From NCBI GenBank assembly GCA_039815415.1, contig JBCBZH010000041.1, positions 1 to 20,958 on the forward strand: DNA of 20,958 bases. The letters are read 5' to 3'. Position 1 is the first letter of the stretch. Each line of letters begins with the position of its first letter. Below the pieces are notes generated by a model. The model was not told where the DNA came from, made no database searches, and worked only from the letters and a program-made list of their open reading frames with translations. The translations under genes and the position numbers were made by a program. Source of the DNA: JBCBZH01 sp039815415. GTDB lineage: Bacteria > Bacteroidota > Rhodothermia > Rhodothermales > Rubricoccaceae. Below are positions 15,221 to 20,958 of the stretch, in pieces.

Positions 15221-15565
15221 TCAGGACCGCTCGGGCTGCAGTGCAAGCACTTGTCCGGCAGCCAGGCTAAACCGTTCCCACAGGGCGATATCCTCCTTGA
15301 GGCGTGCGTTTCCCTTTCGCGTGAGGTTGTAGAACTTGGCCCGGCGGTTGTTCTCCGAGATGCCCCAGTCGGCCTCGATGAGCCCGCGCGCTGCCATGCG
15401 GTAGAGCGCCGGGTAGAGCGACCCCTCCTCGATCTTGAGCACATCGTCGGTGGTCTGCTGGATGCGGCGAGCAATGGCATAGCCATGCATCGGGCCCAGC
15501 GTGAGCACCTTGAGGATGAGCATGTCCAGCGTGCCCTGGAGGAGGTCGGTGCGTTTGCGAGGCAT
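15221..15565 (-). CDS. PadR-family transcriptional regulator
   Basis: Predicted 114-residue winged-helix repressor. The core LLQGTLDMLILKVL, GPMHGYAIARRIQQ and EEGSLYPALYRMAARGLIEADW is the PadR signature, with the wing NNRRAKFYNLTRKG. PadR proteins bind palindromic operators and release them on ligand binding. The gene ends 3 bases before the permease start, and PadR-ADOP pairs of this kind are common in Acidobacteria and Bacteroidota relatives, so it probably represses its own operon. An operator would be expected in 15566-15648. An exact 13-mer lies about 84 bases upstream of its start codon. Confidence 0.92.
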   Translation of the reverse strand: MPRKRTDLLQGTLDMLILKVLTLGPMHGYAIARRIQQTTDDVLKIEEGSLYPALYRMAARGLIEADWGISENNRRAKFYNLTRKGNARLKEDIALWERFSLAAGQVLALQPERS

Positions 15566-15648
15566 ACGGAGAGCCGGTGGTCAGAGAATGAGGCTCAACG
15601 TAGCGCCTCCTGCCCTTGCCAATCAAGGGGAGAATCTGGTCCCGTTCG

Positions 15649-15681
15649 CTCGAGCTGGCGAAGGTCTACAGAAACGCCAGC
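15649..15681. terminator. Hairpin at the end of uppP made from an exact 13-mer
   Basis: The exact 13-mer CTCGAGCTGGCGA (15649-15661) starts in the spacer 5 bases past the uppP stop codon. Its GCTGGCG (15654-15660) pairs with CGCCAGC (15675-15681) inside the last uppP codons to form a 7-base-pair stem with a 14-base loop holding the stop codon. It could end or stabilise the uppP transcript. No U-run follows. Confidence 0.5.
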
Positions 15682-16532
15682 CCCGCCAGCCCGACGGCGT
15701 AGCAGTAGTAGGCGAAATACTGGAGGCTCTGGCGCTGCACCAGCACCTGCACCGCCCGAATCGCAACGATGCCGCTCGCGTAGGCCACTGCCGTTCCGAC
15801 GATCAGTGGCACCGCAGCGACCGTCATCCCGGTCTCGCCCATCTCGAGGGTCTTCAGCAGCGTCGCGCCGAGCACCACGGGCAGCAGCATCAGAAAGGAG
15901 AAGTCGGCGGCCTGCTTGCGGTCCACGTTCAGGTAGATGGCCATGCAGATGGTGGAGCCCGAGCGGCTGATGCCTGGAATCAGCGCCCCCGCCTGTGCGA
16001 TGCCCACCAGTACCGACTTCAGCGGCGACAGCACGCCATCGGGGTCTGGGCGGAGGCGCGTGAGCAGCAGCAGCGTGCCCGTCACGAGGAGTGCACCGCA
16101 GACAAACCGGGGCTCCGAGAACAACGCCTCCAGGGGGTCCTTGAACAGCACATACGCGATGCCTGTTGGCACCATCGTAATCAGGATGTAGAGCGCGATG
16201 CGAAGCGAGGGCGTCGGGCTGGCGGAGGCTTCAATGCCCTCTCCGCGCGTCCGCTCGATGGGTCCCGGTGCGATGGCCTGTCGCCAGCTCGAGGGCTTCA
16301 GCAACATCGAGAGCGCGTCGCGCACGATGCGCACGATGCGCGACCAGTAGACGGTCAGGATGGAGAGCGTTGTCCCGAAGTGGACGAAGACCTCGAAGGT
16401 GACATCCGAGGCGCCTTCGGTGTTGAGGCCGAGCAGGTGCTCGCCCAGCACGAGGTGGCCCGAGGAGGAGATCGGCAGGAACTCAGCCAGGCCCTGGATG
16501 AGACCGAGAACGGCGGCTTGCCACCAGCTCAT
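15666..16532 (-). CDS. uppP: Undecaprenyl-diphosphatase
   Basis: Predicted 288-residue integral membrane enzyme of the UppP/BacA family, which removes a phosphate from undecaprenyl diphosphate to recycle the lipid carrier of peptidoglycan and other envelope polymers. The two signature loops are present: IQGLAEFLPISSSGH at residues 12-26 with the catalytic Q/E-x-x-x-E motif (Q13, E17) and His26, and PGISRSGSTI with the essential arginine. Several further hydrophobic helices fit the usual 8-helix fold. Length is slightly above the typical ~270, through a polar insert around residues 85-105 that contains an exact 13-mer. It stands alone on the minus strand, downstream of an exported-protein gene. 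Confidence 0.95.
   Translation of the reverse strand: MSWWQAAVLGLIQGLAEFLPISSSGHLVLGEHLLGLNTEGASDVTFEVFVHFGTTLSILTVYWSRIVRIVRDALSMLLKPSSWRQAIAPGPIERTRGEGIEASASPTPSLRIALYILITMVPTGIAYVLFKDPLEALFSEPRFVCGALLVTGTLLLLTRLRPDPDGVLSPLKSVLVGIAQAGALIPGISRSGSTICMAIYLNVDRKQAADFSFLMLLPVVLGATLLKTLEMGETGMTVAAVPLIVGTAVAYASGIVAIRAVQVLVQRQSLQYFAYYCYAVGLAGLAFL
16281..16293 (-). repeat. 13-mer copy, exact, in uppP
   Basis: Read in the sense direction as S-S-W-R, placed in a polar loop insert of the enzyme between membrane helices. Confidence 0.9.
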
Positions 16533-16667
16533 AGCACGGAGAAAAGAGAAGCCTCGAAGCTACGGGCTGGCGGGTTGGGGTTCCGGGATGGAGACATGAA
16601 GAGACAGCCTCCAGCGCGTGCATCCCGATCCAGGTCGCTCTGTAGACATTCGCAGGGACAGGAGAAG

Positions 16668-16704
16668 GGGGTGGAGAGGACGGAGAGCCCCTACTCTCCA
16701 CCCC
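16668..16704. terminator. Possible hairpin between the exported-protein gene and uppP
   Basis: GGGGTGGAGAG (16668-16678) and CTCTCCACCCC (16694-16704) make a perfect 11-base-pair stem with a 15-base loop. A competing stem, GGACGGA/TCCGTCC (16678-16684, 16706-16712), overlaps it. It lies about 75 bases downstream of the minus-strand gene ending at 16780. No T-run follows, so termination is only a suggestion. The rest of 16533-16779 shows no gene. Confidence 0.4.
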
Positions 16705-16779
16705 TTCCGTCCGCTCCATCCTTCGGTCTCCACGAAGCACCTTGTGCTCAGCGACCGTCAGGGGCTTGTACAGACCTAC

Positions 16780-18312
16780 TCAGTCCTCATCCGGGCGCTC
16801 CCAGAAGTCTCTCCCCACCCACACGTCGCTGTTCGGGTTCTCGAGGCTCCACTCGGGCATGATGAATGCCAGCACGATGCGGCGGTCGCCGTCTTTCTCA
16901 ATCGTCATCAGCGGCCCGTCGATGCGCCAGCGACCGGCGGCCTGACCCGAGTTCTCGCTGAACATGCCCACATCCGCGCCGGTGCTGAAGGCGTCGCCCA
17001 TGTTGGCGGTCGTCGCGCTGACGAAGCTGTCGCGGTCTTCCGAGAAGGTGCCATCGGCGTAGAACACACGGTTGGTGGTAGAACCCGAGGCAACGGATGG
17101 AGACGCGCCTCCAATCGTGCCGGACACGAACAGGCTCTGCGTCACCCATGGTCCGAGCATGTGCTCCGGGGTCGCCAGCACGACGGGGAAGTACGTATCG
17201 TAGCCCGTCTCATTGTCGATAGGATCGTCGTCGTCCCACCACCCGCGCGGGGTCTTGCGGAGGACACGCGTCTCGCCGTTCACCGTAAGCGTGAGCCGGT
17301 CTCCACTGCGCTGCCACGTCCCGACGTTGCGACGCCGGTCCCGATCCTCCTCGTAGGCCGCCGCAATGCTGGACGACGTGAACTCCCGGACGCCGCCTAC
17401 AGGCATGTCCTCGATGGCCGTGCCGTCCGGGAACAGAATCAGCGGGTCCTGGCTGGTCGTCATTCCGTTGAGGCCGTAGCCCCAGGTGTACTTGATGTAG
17501 ACCTCTGCGCCGTTCGCGCTGGCGGGTGGCAGCGGGCTGGTCCTTGAGCCGGAAACGGCCCGAGGGGTAGGAGGCAGAGCCGGCGGCCCGTCCGCCTCTG
17601 GAATCGCCAGGCCAGCGTCACGTCCGGTCGCCAGCCCGGAGATGCGCCCGTCGGCATCGACCGAGACCTGTTCCGGCCCGGTGCCGAAGAGAGCCATGAA
17701 TGTGGCTGCAGCGGCAGCCCGCATCTGATCGGCCTCTGTGGTGGCTCCGACCGCTTCATATTGCTGCTCGAGCGCCGTCAGAAGCGTCGTGCTGACGAGC
17801 AGGGTCTCGTACGCGGTCTCCTGCTTCTGGGGCGTCATTGCGCTGTAGGCGGGTCCCCAGTGGTTCGCCATCGCTGTCGCCACCGTCCGCGCGGCTACCG
17901 CCGAGGGGTCTTCAGGGATGGACTCGTTCTGGGCCGTCTCCCAGAGATAGATGAACGCGTAGGCCGCCGCCACGCCGAAGTCGCGTTTCCCAAACCCGAC
18001 GCCCTCGAGCTGGGTCTCCACGGCCGACAAAATCATCGGCATCTGAGCCTCGAGCTGCGCCATCGCGGGCTGAGGACCGGCCTCCGCCTCAACCGACGCA
18101 CGGAGCTGACGCGCGAGGTCCGTTGCCGCAGCGCCAGGATCGAGACTCGGCACGTCCAGACCCGACCGAAACGTGCCCGACGGAGCCGTGGTCGGGCTGG
18201 CAGCGGCAATGTCCTCCGCGACGCCCGAGAGATCCGGTAGCCCGTCCGTGCCGAATTGCGCGTGGGCGACTGGGGCCAGGACGAAGCAAGCGAGGACGAA
18301 CCAGCGAGACAT
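16780..18312 (-). CDS. Exported protein of unknown function
   Basis: Predicted 510-residue exported protein. The ATG at 18312 starts a signal peptide (SRWFVLACFVLAPVAHAQ) and is preferred over the ORF start at 18447, which runs into the RqcH gene. Residues about 45-260 are Ala-rich and mostly helical (FAYAFIYLWETAQNE-like segments, MANHWGPAYSAMTPQKQ, TTLLTALEQQYEAVG), faintly like DUF6683-type proteins. The C-terminal half is rich in beta strands and aromatic residues (YIKYTWGYG, RGWWDDDDP, GRWRIDGPLMTIEKDGDRR) and may hold two lipocalin-like modules. There is no lipobox and no T9SS tail. The function is not recognised. Confidence 0.7.
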   Translation of the reverse strand: MSRWFVLACFVLAPVAHAQFGTDGLPDLSGVAEDIAAASPTTAPSGTFRSGLDVPSLDPGAAATDLARQLRASVEAEAGPQPAMAQLEAQMPMILSAVETQLEGVGFGKRDFGVAAAYAFIYLWETAQNESIPEDPSAVAARTVATAMANHWGPAYSAMTPQKQETAYETLLVSTTLLTALEQQYEAVGATTEADQMRAAAAATFMALFGTGPEQVSVDADGRISGLATGRDAGLAIPEADGPPALPPTPRAVSGSRTSPLPPASANGAEVYIKYTWGYGLNGMTTSQDPLILFPDGTAIEDMPVGGVREFTSSSIAAAYEEDRDRRRNVGTWQRSGDRLTLTVNGETRVLRKTPRGWWDDDDPIDNETGYDTYFPVVLATPEHMLGPWVTQSLFVSGTIGGASPSVASGSTTNRVFYADGTFSEDRDSFVSATTANMGDAFSTGADVGMFSENSGQAAGRWRIDGPLMTIEKDGDRRIVLAFIMPEWSLENPNSDVWVGRDFWERPDED

Positions 18313-18391
18313 GATGGAAGCGCGTCGGTTGAGCGAGGACAAGTGTACGTCCGCTCGAGGGCGAGACTCTGAGGACAGGCTGAGGGTTGGT

Positions 18392-20038
18392 CTACGAGGC
18401 CCCCGGCAGTCCAGGCTCCACATCCAGCACCGTCTCGCGGTCCACACGCACGAGACCCGGCGGCCCGCCTTTGATGGGGCGCACGTACTTGCGCTCGGTC
18501 ACGATGACGGGCGCAAGCGTCTGTGTCCGGGCGTCCGAGTAGTGTGCTGCGATCCGGGCCGCCAGCTCGATGGCTACGCGCGGCACCTCTGTGGCCCGTG
18601 TGGCGCGGCGGATGAGGACGTGCGAGCCAGATACGCCGCGTGCGTGCAACCAGAGGTCGTGCGGGCGCGCCACGCGGGTGGTCAGGTGTGCGTTGGAGCG
18701 CGCGTTGCGGCCCACGAGGGCTTCCCACCCCTCCACCAGCGCGATGCGCCGGAACGGCTCGGCGGTCTCGCGCGAGCGCCCGCCCGTCCAGCGCGCCAGC
18801 GCGTCGGCTTCGGCATCCAGAAACGCTCGCAGGTCCGGGACGGTCTCGAGCTGGCGAAGACGGTCCAGCAGGTCGGCCATCGCGTCCGCCTCGGCCTGGA
18901 CCGATTCCCAGCGGGCCTCGGCGGTCTCGCGGGCGCGGCGCGTCCGGCGGGCTTTGTCGTAGAACCGTTGTGCGTTCTCAATGGCTGACAGCGCTGGATC
19001 CATGGGGATCTCGACGGTGCCGCCAGTCTCCGACAGAATATTGGGGAGCAACAGGCTCTCATGCCCAGGGCCTTTGTCCGTCGCCTGCGCCATCAGGAGG
19101 TGGCCCCAATGCTCGTAGCGGTCGGCGCGGCTGGGGGTCGCCAGCTCGGCGAGCATGGCCTCCGCGCTGCGGGTTCTACGGTCGGTCGCTGCCGCCAGCG
19201 CGCTCTCGACGGGCCGGTAGAGCGTCTGGAACTGCCGCTGACCGAGCGCGCGGCGGGCATAGACCCGCACGGCCTTATCGATGTCATTAAACGGCTCGGC
19301 AGTCCAGCCGTCATCCAGATGCACAGGCGGGATCGGCAGGACGGCCTCGGCCATCTCGTTGCGCCAGAGGATGACCGGACTCCGTTCGGCCTCGAGCTGG
19401 CGACGGAGATCCACGAGCCCGTTCGCCAGCTCGAGCGGGCACTCGGGCGGAGGAGGCGCGCTGGGATCAAGGGCAAGCTGGCGGAGGATGGCGGCGACAA
19501 GCGGCGGGGGCAACAGCGGAGCCGTGCGACGAACCGCTACAGCCAGCTTCTTAGCGCTATCGGGCCACCCCTCACGAACTGCTTCGGGCGTCGTCGGATC
19601 GGGCGCTGCACGGGGTTGGGGTGCGGGCTCGCCCTCCCACGCGCTGGCGTGGACAAACGCTTCGCGCACCGTCCCGTCAGCGACTTGAAGGACCGTCGGG
19701 CGGCTGCCGAAGAGAAGCATCTGGAGCCTCGAGCCATCCGCCAGCTCGAGGAACAGGTGCCGGTCGCGGTCGGCCACGCGGACGGCTTCGAGCTGGCGAC
19801 CCACAGCGCCCGCGAACACGTCAGCGGTGTTGCGCTTCTGGCGGCCCCCGCCCGGGCTGCGGAAGGCGACGGTGAGCGCGGGGTCGCAGACGATGCGGAG
19901 GACCGAGGGCGAACCGTGGCGGTCAGTAACGCCAAGGCTCAGTTCGTTGGCCGTCTGCGTCCAGGCATCATCGAGCGTGCCGCCCGCCAGCGCGTCATTC
20001 CAGGACGCCGCCAGGGCGCGGAGGGTGAACCAGTCCAT
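18392..20038 (-). CDS. rqcH: NFACT-family ribosome quality-control factor (RqcH-like)
   Basis: Predicted 548-residue NFACT protein. In bacteria RqcH binds the 50S subunit with a stalled peptidyl-tRNA and recruits Ala-tRNA to add C-terminal alanine tails that mark the nascent chain for degradation. Visible parts: NFACT-N with a D-R pair at residues 90-93 (VADRDRHLFLEL), the likely equivalent of the tRNA-binding DR motif; a coiled-coil middle region; DPALSAIENAQRFYDKARR near 355; and the C-terminal NFACT-R domain (HDLWLHARGVSGSHVLIRR, then ERKYVRPIKGGPPGLVRV). It is followed 35 bases upstream by a low-GC exported-protein gene. It carries more 13-mer copies than any other gene here. Confidence 0.9.
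   Translation of the reverse strand: MDWFTLRALAASWNDALAGGTLDDAWTQTANELSLGVTDRHGSPSVLRIVCDPALTVAFRSPGGGRQKRNTADVFAGAVGRQLEAVRVADRDRHLFLELADGSRLQMLLFGSRPTVLQVADGTVREAFVHASAWEGEPAPQPRAAPDPTTPEAVREGWPDSAKKLAVAVRRTAPLLPPPLVAAILRQLALDPSAPPPPECPLELANGLVDLRRQLEAERSPVILWRNEMAEAVLPIPPVHLDDGWTAEPFNDIDKAVRVYARRALGQRQFQTLYRPVESALAAATDRRTRSAEAMLAELATPSRADRYEHWGHLLMAQATDKGPGHESLLLPNILSETGGTVEIPMDPALSAIENAQRFYDKARRTRRARETAEARWESVQAEADAMADLLDRLRQLETVPDLRAFLDAEADALARWTGGRSRETAEPFRRIALVEGWEALVGRNARSNAHLTTRVARPHDLWLHARGVSGSHVLIRRATRATEVPRVAIELAARIAAHYSDARTQTLAPVIVTERKYVRPIKGGPPGLVRVDRETVLDVEPGLPGAS
18845..18857 (+). repeat. 13-mer copy, exact, in rqcH
   Basis: Antisense to the gene, read as R-Q-L-E in the coiled-coil region. 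Confidence 0.9.
19391..19435. repeat. Perfect inverted pair of exact 13-mers in rqcH
   Basis: CTCGAGCTGGCGA (19391-19403) and TCGCCAGCTCGAG (19423-19435) are both exact and form a 13-base-pair stem with a 19-base loop inside the coding region. They are read as R-Q-L-E and L-E-L-A. Confidence 0.92.
19738..19799. repeat. Second inverted pair of 13-mer copies in rqcH
   Basis: CCGCCAGCTCGAG (19738-19750) and TTCGAGCTGGCGA (19787-19799) each have one mismatch and share 11 complementary bases. They are read as L-E-L-A and R-Q-L-E, as in the pair 350 bases away. Confidence 0.75.
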
Positions 20039-20073
20039 GTCCCCAAGATCAGGCTAGCGCTGAGCTGACACGT

Positions 20074-20532
20074 TCACTTTGGACGCCAAACCCCTATGTG
20101 CCCGAACTCCGGCGTGATTACCCGGACTGCGTAAGGTGCCACTGATATCAATGGGTAGTAGTAGAAGTCTTGGTCCGCTCGGAATCCAGCATCCACCTCA
20201 AGAGCCACATCGAACCATCTGTTACCATTGGATTCAATCTTAACGCCCCTGGTTTCCCACTTCTCGAATCCAGGATAGGAGACTGAAATGGTATAGGTAG
20301 CAGCTGGGATTTCAATCACTCTAAAGTTCCCGTCAATGTCTGTTGCTGTACCTAGGGCGGATCGCCAACTCGGCACGCCATCCTGGGTTCTGATTAGTAC
20401 GACATTGGCTCCCGGCACCCCCTCGCCACTCGCTCTATCCACCACTCGCCCGATGATCTGCCCCGTCGAGTCCGCCGACTGAGCGGCGGCGCCCAGTGGC
20501 AGAAGAAGCAGAAGACATGCAAGGGCTCGCAT
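20074..20532 (-). CDS. Exported protein with carboxypeptidase-regulatory-like domain
   Basis: Predicted 152-residue exported protein. The ATG at 20532 begins a clean signal peptide (RALACLLLLLPLGAAAQ); an ATG at 20574 would add an unlikely 14 residues and include the 13-mer at 20555. The mature part is one CarboxypepD-reg-like beta-sandwich (GRVVDRASGEGVPGANVVL, then GTATDIDGNFRVIEIP and TYTISVSYPGFEKW), the domain found at the N-terminus of many SusC/TonB-dependent receptors in Bacteroidota, here free-standing. A short C-terminal tail (about 40 residues, YYYPLISVAPYAVRV) is not recognised. Its base composition appears clearly less GC-rich than its neighbours, so horizontal transfer is possible. 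Confidence 0.82.
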   Translation of the reverse strand: MRALACLLLLLPLGAAAQSADSTGQIIGRVVDRASGEGVPGANVVLIRTQDGVPSWRSALGTATDIDGNFRVIEIPAATYTISVSYPGFEKWETRGVKIESNGNRWFDVALEVDAGFRADQDFYYYPLISVAPYAVRVITPEFGHIGVWRPK

Positions 20533-20554
20533 GGCGGTAGGAAAAGCAGGGCGC

Positions 20555-20567
20555 CTCGAGCTGGCGA
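20555..20567 (+). repeat. 13-mer copy, exact, intergenic
   Basis: It lies 23 bases upstream of the exported-protein start codon, in its 5' leader or promoter region, and is the first part of a duplicated module. Confidence 0.92.
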
Positions 20568-20582
20568 TCCCCACACATAGAG

Positions 20583-20718
20583 TGTCATCCTGAACCGAAG
20601 GTCGGCGAAGCCAACGTAGTGAAGGATCTCAACGCCCAGGGTGACCCTGGCTATCGACAGCCACGATCTGGGCCGTTGGAGTTGAGATCCATTCGTCGCT
20701 TCGCTCCTCAGGATGACA
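20583..20718. repeat. Intergenic palindromic repeat element (REP/MITE-like)
   Basis: The outer arms TGTCATCCTGA (20583-20593) and TCAGGATGACA (20708-20718) are perfect inverted 11-mers. Inner arms GGATCTCAAC (20624-20633) and GTTGAGATCC (20681-20690) are perfect inverted 10-mers, and CCAGGGTGACCCTGG (20636-20650) is a small inner hairpin. The whole ~136 bases could fold into one long stem. Similar GTCATCCTGAG...GAAGGATCT repeats are scattered in many bacterial genomes. No coding region is seen between 20575 and 20800. Confidence 0.8.
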
Positions 20719-20747
20719 GAATAGGACGCCGGGGAATCGTAAGACGC

Positions 20748-20760
20748 CTCGAGCTGGCGA
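20748..20760 (+). repeat. 13-mer copy, exact, intergenic
   Basis: Second intergenic exact copy, starting 193 bases after the one at 20555 and followed, at the same distance, by TGTCATCCTGAG (20776-20787). Confidence 0.92.
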
Positions 20761-20785
20761 CCCCTCTGACCAACGTGTCATCCTG

Positions 20786-20958
20786 AGAGGCTGTTTGGGA
20801 TCACCGAATGCGGTTGAGCATCAGCCGCGACATCGCCAGCAGAACCATCGCCTCACTCGTCCGGCACAGCCGCTCATGGTCCTTCGACAACCGACGGTAG
20901 CCTTCCAACCACCCTAACGTCCGCTCGATAATCCAGCGCGTGGGCTCCAATACGAAGC
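20786..20958 (-). mobile_element. End of an IS5-family insertion sequence, cut by the window edge
   Basis: The bases AGAGGCTGTTTGGGATCACC (about 20786-20805) hold GAGGCTGTTTGG, the typical inverted-repeat end of IS5-family elements of the IS427/IS1031 type, directly before the transposase stop codon. The element continues past base 20958. It adjoins a TGTCATCCTGAG repeat half, suggesting insertion into or beside a copy of the palindromic repeat. The exact outer boundary and target duplication cannot be fixed from one end. Confidence 0.8.
20801..20958 (-). CDS. IS5-family transposase, C-terminal part only
   Basis: The last 51 codons of a transposase, ending at the TGA at 20803-20801, with the start beyond the window. 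The translation includes RWIIERTLGWLEGYRRLSKD and TSEAMVLLAMSRLMLNRIR, the strongly conserved end of IS5-family DDE transposases; the glutamate in IIERT is probably the third catalytic acid. The reading frame is open in the visible part, so the gene may be intact. Confidence 0.9.
   Translation of the reverse strand, partial: FVLEPTRWIIERTLGWLEGYRRLSKDHERLCRTSEAMVLLAMSRLMLNRIR

Noticed and set aside
15501..16862. Plus-strand open frame of 453 codons
   Set aside because: It is antisense to uppP and its spacer; the uppP motifs on the other strand are clear.
18004..18013. CTCGAGCTGG, possible 13-mer copy
   Set aside because: The last three bases differ (10/13), so it was not counted. The same goes for CTCGAGCTG at 18053 and similar partial matches.
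19061..20068. Plus-strand open frame of 335 codons
   Set aside because: Antisense shadow of rqcH with no family resemblance.
1..20958. CRISPR array, tRNA or rRNA genes
   Set aside because: No regularly spaced direct repeats, cloverleaf or rRNA-like sequence was seen by eye; the 13-mer copies are irregularly spaced.

Overview
This 20,958-base window is high-GC bacterial DNA, densely packed with genes. It suggests a member of the Rhodothermota/Bacteroidota group, for example a Rubricoccaceae- or Salinibacter-like marine bacterium. This is an inference from a type IX secretion C-terminal sorting domain on an exported beta-propeller, many exported proteins and lipoproteins, weak Shine-Dalgarno sequences, and a PadR plus orphan FtsX-type permease pair. 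No rRNA, tRNA, CRISPR array or phage module was seen. The first 13 bases match the 3' end of the Illumina adapter exactly, so the window probably starts at a contig end.

Layout. 128-2709 (+): two lipoprotein genes, a ChaN/erythromycin-esterase-like (Tiki-fold) protein and a class C beta-lactamase-fold serine hydrolase. 2771-6615 (-): a multi-pass membrane sensor histidine kinase, an AraC-type regulator that overlaps it by 4 bases, and a small exported lipocalin-like protein. 6929-8509 (+): an NtrC-type sigma-54 activator, divergent from the kinase and probably its partner. 8579-10298 (+): an EcsC-family protein, then an SRA-HNH nuclease that probably cuts modified DNA. 10369-12234 (-): a PQQ-like beta-propeller with a T9SS tail, divergent from a RidA-family lipoprotein (12363-12851, +). 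12881-15565 (-): PadR regulator and ADOP-type permease. 15666-20532 (-): UppP (undecaprenyl-diphosphatase), an exported protein of unknown function, an RqcH/NFACT ribosome-rescue factor, and an exported carboxypeptidase-regulatory-like domain protein. The right end holds a palindromic intergenic repeat and the 3' end of an IS5-family transposase cut by the window edge.

The most striking signal is not a gene. The 13-mer CTCGAGCTGGCGA occurs exactly 11 times, and at least 24 times with no more than one mismatch, on both strands, in genes and between them. Inside genes it is read in all six possible frames, so it is kept as DNA and not as peptide. Several copies form inverted pairs (hairpins), half-motifs form hairpins at gene ends, and two intergenic copies sit at the same 15-base spacing from a TGTCATCCTGA repeat. 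It behaves like a DNA uptake sequence or another genome-wide highly iterated signal. Its function here is unknown.
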